Shown here piece after piece: positions 59,361 through 64,000 of a stretch of 64,000 nucleotides of DNA (within the stretch, counting starts at the first letter, position 1; every line of letters starts with the position of its first letter). Source of the stretch: Rhizobacter sp. Root1221 (GTDB lineage: Bacteria > Pseudomonadota > Gammaproteobacteria > Burkholderiales > Burkholderiaceae_C). The stretch covers positions 1-64,000 of the forward strand of contig NZ_LMDI01000067.1 in the NCBI RefSeq assembly GCF_001425785.1. The letters are read 5' to 3'. The position numbers and the translations under genes were made by a program. The notes beneath the pieces are model-generated. The model was not told the DNA's origin, did no database searches, and saw nothing but the letters and a program-made list of their open reading frames with translations.

Positions 59361-60758
59361 TCAGTGGGCTGGCTGCGCAGAAGCCGCGGCACGGCTCGCG
59401 CCCATCGCCGGCGCCGTGGCCGGCGGGCGGCCCGTGAGTGCGGATTGCAGGTTGGTTTCGGCCACCCAGTAGTCACGCAGTGCCTCGACAGCGCCGGTGA
59501 CGCCCGAAATCTGGTCCTTCGCGTCCGCCAGGAGTTCGAAGACGCTGGCAAGCATGCCGTTGTATCGAAGCAGGTTCTCGTCGGAGATGCGCTTGCGCAG
59601 CGGCACCACCTCGTCGCGGTAGTGCTTCGCCAGGTCGTAGGCGGTCCGGTACGCGGAGTAGGACTCGCGCACTTCGGAGCGGGCATTGATGGCCACCTGG
59701 GCGGTGCGGCTCACGGCCTGCATGTAGGTGGCCTCGGCCCGGGCGACTCGCGCCGAGCCAAAGTCGAACAGCGGCAGCTCGAGCTCGATTTCGTAGCCGT
59801 TGCTGCGCTGCTCGCCGGTAGCGCTCTTGTTCTGGTAGCCCGCGTGCAGCACGTTGATGAAGCGGGTGGTCTTCGTCAGACCCAGTGACTTGGCGGTGGA
59901 CTCGGTGGCACGCCTGGCCATCAGCACGTCGAGGCGCATGTCCATCGCGGTTTGCTCGGCATCCTTGGGCTCGGCGGGCGCAGCTGGCAAATCCGGCAGT
60001 CGGTCCGGAAGCGTGAACGCAGGCGGGTCCCCGGACAACGCGAGAACCCGATTCAGGCGTTCACGCGCCGCCACGGCCCGATGCCGGGCTCGGGCCAGTT
60101 GCGCCGTGGCGTCCGAGTAGAACGACTGTTCGCGCATCTGCGCCAGCTTGCTGAAGTTGCCCGCGGCGGCCATCCGCTTCGCCAGTTCGTTGGCAGCATC
60201 CGCCGCCTCCTGGACCTGACCGAAGTAGCCAACCAGTTGCTGCGCCGCCACGGCGTCGAAGAAGGCCGTGCGCGCCTCGCCGGCAACACCGACCGTCACG
60301 AAGGCCGCCTGCAGCTGCGTCTGCTCGAAGCGCTGCTGTTCGACCTGCCTGGCCCATGGCATGGTGAACAAGCCCAGCACATCGAACAGCACGGCACGAT
60401 CGATCTCCACGAGGCCGCCACCGCTGAGACGGCCGAAGCTGAACGAAGGGTTGGCGAGCCGGCCAGCTCGCACGAGGTCGGACTCGGCGATGCCAAGCTC
60501 GGCGTAGCTGGCCTGAAGGTCTCTGTTGTTCAGGAGCGCGATCTCCACCACGCTGTCGGCGGTCAGCGGTTGCGCCAGCAACTCGGCGACGCGTGCCTTG
60601 GCCGAGTCGGCCTGCTCGCCGGTGCGCTGGTAGTGCGGGGTCTGCCCGACGCGCTCCCGGGTGAGCTGCGCGACGGTATCGAAGCCGCCATCCTGGGAGA
60701 AAGAAGCGCAGCCCGCGAGCACGAGCGATGCCAGCGCCATGGCAGTCAGGCGAATCAT
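59361..60758 (-). CDS. TolC-family outer-membrane lipoprotein of the copper operon
   Basis: 465 residues with lipobox ending Leu-Ala-Gly-Cys16. Two coiled-coil repeats are visible (ALLNNRDLQASYAELGIAESDLVRAGRL is typical; read as NNRDLQASYAELGIAESDLV here, and AEATYMQAVSRTAQVAI later). No RND or adaptor gene is present in this operon, so it may work with a pump encoded elsewhere, or act as a channel on its own. Its start overlaps the preceding small gene by four bases. Confidence 0.88.
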   Translation of the reverse strand: MIRLTAMALASLVLAGCASFSQDGGFDTVAQLTRERVGQTPHYQRTGEQADSAKARVAELLAQPLTADSVVEIALLNNRDLQASYAELGIAESDLVRAGRLANPSFSFGRLSGGGLVEIDRAVLFDVLGLFTMPWARQVEQQRFEQTQLQAAFVTVGVAGEARTAFFDAVAAQQLVGYFGQVQEAADAANELAKRMAAAGNFSKLAQMREQSFYSDATAQLARARHRAVAARERLNRVLALSGDPPAFTLPDRLPDLPAAPAEPKDAEQTAMDMRLDVLMARRATESTAKSLGLTKTTRFINVLHAGYQNKSATGEQRSNGYEIELELPLFDFGSARVARAEATYMQAVSRTAQVAINARSEVRESYSAYRTAYDLAKHYRDEVVPLRKRISDENLLRYNGMLASVFELLADAKDQISGVTGAVEALRDYWVAETNLQSALTGRPPATAPAMGASRAAASAQPAH

Positions 60759-61075
60759 CGCTGGCCTCCCGGCTTCGGATGACCCTCATGCATCGGCATG
60801 GGCTTCGTTGGTATCGCCGCGCTGGCAGGCGTCGCTGGTGCCACTGGCGTCTCCATGGCCTTCATGGCGTGCCCGGTGTGGCCTGGTGCACCTGCAACGG
60901 TGTCGTTCAGCTCTCGCCAGTTGGCGAGTGGCACGTCCTTGTAGGGCTTGTAGCCGGCGAAGGCTGACTGGTAGGACAGCTGCGGAGCCGGTTTCGGCTT
61001 GGCGGCTTGTGCTGTGGCCAGGAGAGGTACGCACGTGGCGAGGACCACAGCCCAGGCTGCTTGGTTGTTTTGCAT
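60755..61075 (-). CDS. Small exported His/Met-containing protein of the copper operon
   Basis: 106 residues. A signal peptide ends near Ala-Thr-Ala-Gln-Ala-Ala. The mature part has a conserved-looking core (SYQSAFAGYKPYKDVPLANWRE in overlapping pieces: AFAGYKPYKD and VPLANWREL) and a C-terminal half rich in Pro, Ala, His and Met. Proteins with this core are common before TolC-type genes in copper operons, where they have no proven role. The stop overlaps the TolC-family start. Confidence 0.78.
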   Translation of the reverse strand: MQNNQAAWAVVLATCVPLLATAQAAKPKPAPQLSYQSAFAGYKPYKDVPLANWRELNDTVAGAPGHTGHAMKAMETPVAPATPASAAIPTKPMPMHEGHPKPGGQR

Positions 61076-61179
61076 GGTTCGAACTCATCCGACGCACCGC
61101 TGGTTTGACGCCAGCGGCGGAATTCCCGTGCGATGGACGCACGAGCCCTGTTCGGCCTCTCAGCGGAGGCCTGCCGGGG

Positions 61180-61587
61180 TCAGATGGTTCGTGGAGGACG
61201 GTCCTGGCCGTCCGATTGGAAGGCCGGGATGCGCGCCGTGAGCGCCGCGAAGATGACCGAGGAGGCCAGGCTCGGCTCCCCGAGGGACGGGCCCGTGCCC
61301 ACGATGGAGGCCATGCAGCAACCGCTCGCGCAGAAGTGGCACGTGGTGGCGTGGTCAGCAGAAGACGCGTCTTCGCTGGAGGCCTCTGCGCTCGCATGAT
61401 GGTGCGCCATCGCGTGGTCCGCGTGCATCTCCGGGTCCGCATGCATGCCGTGGTGTCCCTGCCCGGCGATCACCGCGGCTGTACGCGCGCCCTCACCTTC
61501 CGGGCACAGCATGGTCGCCGCCACCGCACCCCGGATGGGGAGCAGGATGGACATCAAGACCAGGATGAGGATGCGGAGGTGTTTCAC
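61180..61587 (-). CDS. His- and Cys-rich exported protein, first gene of the copper operon
   Basis: 135 residues with a signal peptide (LRILILVLMSILLPIRG). The middle is His/Met-rich (HHGMHADPEMHADHAM, then HHH) and is followed by CHFCASGCC, a likely metal site. It resembles DUF2946-type small proteins in copper loci, but the match is loose. It starts about 36 bases after the predicted start of transcription of the CueR-type promoter. Confidence 0.75.
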   Translation of the reverse strand: MKHLRILILVLMSILLPIRGAVAATMLCPEGEGARTAAVIAGQGHHGMHADPEMHADHAMAHHHASAEASSEDASSADHATTCHFCASGCCMASIVGTGPSLGEPSLASSVIFAALTARIPAFQSDGQDRPPRTI

Positions 61588-61629
61588 TTGGGGGATTATC
61601 GGACAGGTGGGCTTTGCTGCTGTCCAGGC

Positions 61630-61660
61630 AGTCTAGACCTTCCCACTGTGACAAGGTCAA
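61630..61660 (-). promoter_or_regulatory. CueR-type promoter with 19-base spacer for the copper operon
   Basis: On the minus strand a -35 TTGACC (61660-61655) and a -10 TAGACT (61635-61630) are 19 bases apart. The spacer starts with TTG and contains GGGAAGGT; with the -35 this makes a CCTT...AAGG dyad as in CueR-controlled promoters. The operon from 61587 down to 57164 follows. No cueR gene is in the window. Confidence 0.8.
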
Positions 61661-61681
61661 GGGGCAAGCACACGATCGGTT

Positions 61682-62482
61682 TCAGCTGAGTTGATCGCCC
61701 GCGCGTCGCCCGCGCAGATCGTCCACCAGCGCCGGCCCGGCAACCACGGCAAGCGCCACGGCGAGAGGCAAGGTTGCCGCAAAGCCCATGGCGCGAAAGG
61801 CCAGTGCGCCCACCACACCACCCACGAAGAAGAGCGCCAGCACGGTGAGATGGAGCCAGAGCCTGTCACGGTTTGCCTTCACCGGATGAACCTCATTGTG
61901 TGCCGCAGTTCTGTTCCAGTAGAAGAGGCGCCCCAGTTCGACGCCGATGTCGGTCGCGATGCCCGTCATGTGAGTCGTCCGAAGCTCCGCCCCGGACATC
62001 TTCGTCACCATCGCGTTTTGCAGGCCCATGACAAAGCACAGCAGCAGCGCGGTTGCGGGCAGCAGGAGCATGCCCGTTGAGCTCACACTTGCGCCCACGA
62101 TGCCAAAGAGCAGCAGCAGCGCGGCCTCGAACAACAGCGGAATGGCATACAGGCCGTGAAGTCCGCGGCGCCTGGCCCAGTTGACCAGGACTGCCGTGCA
62201 TGCCGCTCCGCTGGTGAACGCCCCGAGCAGCGCCCCACCGCCGAGCACAAGTGGCAACGAACCGGCTGCGAGATCGTCCGCCATGGCGGAAACAACACCC
62301 GTCACATGGGATGTGTAGCGATGGATCGCAAGGAAGCCACCGGCGTTCACGGCGCCGGCGACAAAGGCAAGCAATCCGCCCAACTGGCGATTCGCCATCC
62401 GGTCGCGCCGGCTGCCGGCCAGGCAACTGAGGTAGCGGAAAGCACGACCGAAGGCCGAACGCACGTGGCCAAGCATTGACAT
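61682..62482 (-). CDS. DUF1275 (YoaK-type) membrane protein
   Basis: 266 residues with six to seven hydrophobic segments. The family markers are present: GGLLAFVAGAVNAGGFLAI, HVTGVVSAMADDLA, VMGLQNAMVTKMSGAELRTTHMTGIATDIG. Function of the family is unknown. The start is uncertain: ATG codons at 62482, 62476 and 62398 are all in frame and none has a good ribosome binding site. It is separated from the copper operon by its opposite side promoter and probably independent of it. Confidence 0.85.
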   Translation of the reverse strand: MSMLGHVRSAFGRAFRYLSCLAGSRRDRMANRQLGGLLAFVAGAVNAGGFLAIHRYTSHVTGVVSAMADDLAAGSLPLVLGGGALLGAFTSGAACTAVLVNWARRRGLHGLYAIPLLFEAALLLLFGIVGASVSSTGMLLLPATALLLCFVMGLQNAMVTKMSGAELRTTHMTGIATDIGVELGRLFYWNRTAAHNEVHPVKANRDRLWLHLTVLALFFVGGVVGALAFRAMGFAATLPLAVALAVVAGPALVDDLRGRRAGDQLS

Positions 62483-62559
62483 GCAGGGAGCGGGCCCTGG
62501 TTGAGCGCTCGGCAGGCCGGCGCCCCGTTGCCCGATGCCAGTGCCTTGATCCACGAGCC

Positions 62560-62763
62560 CTATCGCTTCACAACGAGTTCGACATCGTCGTCCCGGTCCG
62601 CGCCGGTCGGCACGAGCGACACCCCATGGTGCACCAAGTAGTCGCGAATCAACCGGCGCACCACCTGCGATGGCGTGACATCCTGCCGGGCGCACAACTC
62701 CTCGAGAGCCTTCTTCTTCGCCGGGTCTACCAGAACCGTGAGTCGTGCGGTCTTGAGTTCCAT
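62560..62763 (-). CDS. Ribbon-helix-helix DNA-binding protein
   Basis: 67 residues from the ATG at 62763 (an ATG at 62781 would add six). The N-terminal strand ARLTVLVDPAKKKALEELC is followed by the helix-turn-helix-like DVTPSQVVRRLIRDYL, the ribbon-helix-helix plan of CopG/Arc-type repressors, and a short acidic tail. No toxin gene is adjacent. The -10 before it overlaps a palindrome, as expected for autoregulation. Confidence 0.85.
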   Translation of the reverse strand: MELKTARLTVLVDPAKKKALEELCARQDVTPSQVVRRLIRDYLVHHGVSLVPTGADRDDDVELVVKR

Positions 62764-62774
62764 GATTGCTCCGT

Positions 62775-62793
62775 ATTGCAATCACATTATAAT
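62775..62793 (-). promoter_or_regulatory. Promoter -10 and palindrome before the ribbon-helix-helix gene
   Basis: TATAAT on the minus strand (62791-62786) lies next to the palindrome ATTGCAAT (62775-62782), about 20 bases before the start codon. A CACATGTG palindrome lies a little further upstream. No good -35 is seen at 17 bases. The arrangement fits a weak, self-repressed promoter. Confidence 0.5.
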
Positions 62794-63047
62794 GCCGTTC
62801 ACATGTGGAAGTCGCAGAACCACTTCTCCCTGCCTTCAGCCGAAGGCGCCGAAAGGACTGCCCCGGTTCAATTGCTCGGTGCGCTCTCCATGATTCTCAC
62901 TGCACATCGGGCGCAGGCGACAAACCAGTAGCACTTCGGCATGGCACACATCGGCGTTGATGCGGACTCCGAACTGGTTCACGGGCAAGAGACTGCACAC
63001 GCCCCATGTTGAGAGAGCCATCGCGCAACGTGACACAAAATCCCGGG

Positions 63048-63896
63048 ATGACCGTCCGACGTGTGCCAATCCCCCAACCCGTCTACGCCGAGCGCCACCG
63101 CACGGTGGAATCGGTCCGCGGCCTCGCTGGCGGCATCGTGGCGCTTGCCCTGGTGCTGCTGTTCGCCGGCGTCGCCGTTGTTCCCTTCGGTTTGGTGCTC
63201 AGCGCCCACGATGGCGGGCTGGGCCCGTGGTTCGCGGTCGCTGCGTTCGGGTCCGCCGGCGCGCTGGGCATGGCGTGGGTGGTGCGACAGTGGCGGCGCC
63301 CGGTGCCCCACACGGTGGTCTCGGACATCGGCGTGCTCGGCGACGCCGCCGCCGGGTGGTTCAACGACATCCGGTGGGACCAGTTGCGGCGCCACCCAAG
63401 CGGCGGCGTCGATGTCTGGGTGGCCACATCATCGCGAAGCGAGGAGACGCTGCAGTGGCTGCACTTCTTCACCGCGGAGCGCCCCACCCGCCCGCCCACC
63501 GAACGCAAGCTCAGGCTGCTCGTGCCGCAGACGCTCGGATGCCTGTGGTACGGCAACGCGTTCGCGCTGCGGCGCGCGCTGCTGCTGCAGCTGGCCACGC
63601 GCGCCGAGCCGCCGTTGCGTTTCGATCCGATGTTGTTCGTCCAGATGGGCCTGCACCCACAACGCTGGACGCGAATGCCGTGGCCCCGTCGTGTGTTCGT
63701 GCTGCTGATGCTGGTGCCCGTGGCAGCGCTGTTCGCCGCGTTCTTCCTGCAGCTTGACGCGCTGCCGTCGGTGTGGTGGGGCGTCGGCATCCTGGTGGTT
63801 GGCATGCTTGCCATCGCGTTGATCGCGGTCGCCGTGTTTTCCGCGCTGTACCCCCAGTTCAGTGGCGATCCGTACGTGTTCGACCCGCCGAACTGA
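63048..63896 (+). CDS. Membrane protein of unknown function
   Basis: 282 residues from the ATG at 63048 (an ATG at 63006 would add 14). Two hydrophobic segments near the N-terminus, a soluble middle of about 110 residues with WFNDIRWDQLRRHPSGGVDVWVA, and two more hydrophobic segments near the C-terminus, ending in an acidic/aromatic tail. I do not recognise a family. The last 100 bases of the window after its stop hold nothing recognisable. Confidence 0.7.
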   Translation: MTVRRVPIPQPVYAERHRTVESVRGLAGGIVALALVLLFAGVAVVPFGLVLSAHDGGLGPWFAVAAFGSAGALGMAWVVRQWRRPVPHTVVSDIGVLGDAAAGWFNDIRWDQLRRHPSGGVDVWVATSSRSEETLQWLHFFTAERPTRPPTERKLRLLVPQTLGCLWYGNAFALRRALLLQLATRAEPPLRFDPMLFVQMGLHPQRWTRMPWPRRVFVLLMLVPVAALFAAFFLQLDALPSVWWGVGILVVGMLAIALIAVAVFSALYPQFSGDPYVFDPPN

Positions 63897-64000
63897 TGCA
63901 GACCCGCGGCCAGGACGCCGCGGCGCCTGATCGTCAAGTCCACGTTGATACAGCGTCAACCGCCAGCCGTCTATCCGCATTCCCGGCAAGCGCTTAGATT

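Overview
The window is high-GC DNA from a free-living Gram-negative bacterium, most likely a betaproteobacterium of the order Burkholderiales (Leptothrix / Rubrivivax / Rhizobacter / Roseateles neighbourhood). This is inferred from gene content: metal resistance, many two-component kinases, RND efflux, catabolic operons and Hrp-type promoter boxes. I saw no rRNA, tRNA, CRISPR array or intact insertion sequence.

Layout. 1-6400: end of an unknown gene, a Zn/Cd/Pb P1B-type ATPase behind a MerR-type promoter, the wreck of a KfrA-like DNA-binding gene, a DUF2809 gene, and an AT-richer patch of four small minus-strand genes, one of which resembles an Imm22-type immunity protein. 6400-13100: a complete pentitol (ribitol-like) uptake and catabolism operon (AraC regulator, binding protein, ATPase, permease, dehydrogenase, FGGY kinase). 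13400-32500: a signalling-rich stretch with a lipoprotein phosphoesterase, a stand-alone TipAS domain, response regulators, a chemoreceptor, an HxlR/SnoaL pair, and a minus-strand block holding three tandem paralogous periplasmic binding proteins, a hybrid kinase, two receiver-first kinases and an OmpR-type regulator, with no transporter. 32680-42000: a TetR-linked catabolic operon with a FGGY kinase, a class II aldolase, a second aldolase-like protein without metal ligands, a class III aminotransferase, an MFS carrier, an aldehyde dehydrogenase and a porin. 42000-49100: an RND efflux system with a TetR regulator and a strong palindromic operator, plus a MipA-like protein.

50200-56230 is the most striking part. 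A 1784-residue protein and a small GNAT-like protein lie one after the other on the minus strand. Each is preceded by a perfect TTCG-N16-TTCG hrpII/PIP box, and each box is followed, after exactly 31 bases, by a YANNNT -10 element. The large protein has three degenerate N-terminal repeats, a deaminase-like segment, an OTU-like cysteine protease segment and a SET-like C-terminus. I infer that both are candidate type III effectors of an HrpB/HrpX-type regulon. No secretion apparatus gene is in the window.

56330-64000: an intradiol dioxygenase, a copper-handling operon (CusF-like protein, cupredoxin, multicopper oxidase, TolC-type channel, two small His-rich proteins) behind a CueR-type promoter with a 19-base spacer, then a DUF1275 membrane protein, a ribbon-helix-helix regulator and an unidentified membrane protein. 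All function calls come from reading motifs by eye; no database search was possible.
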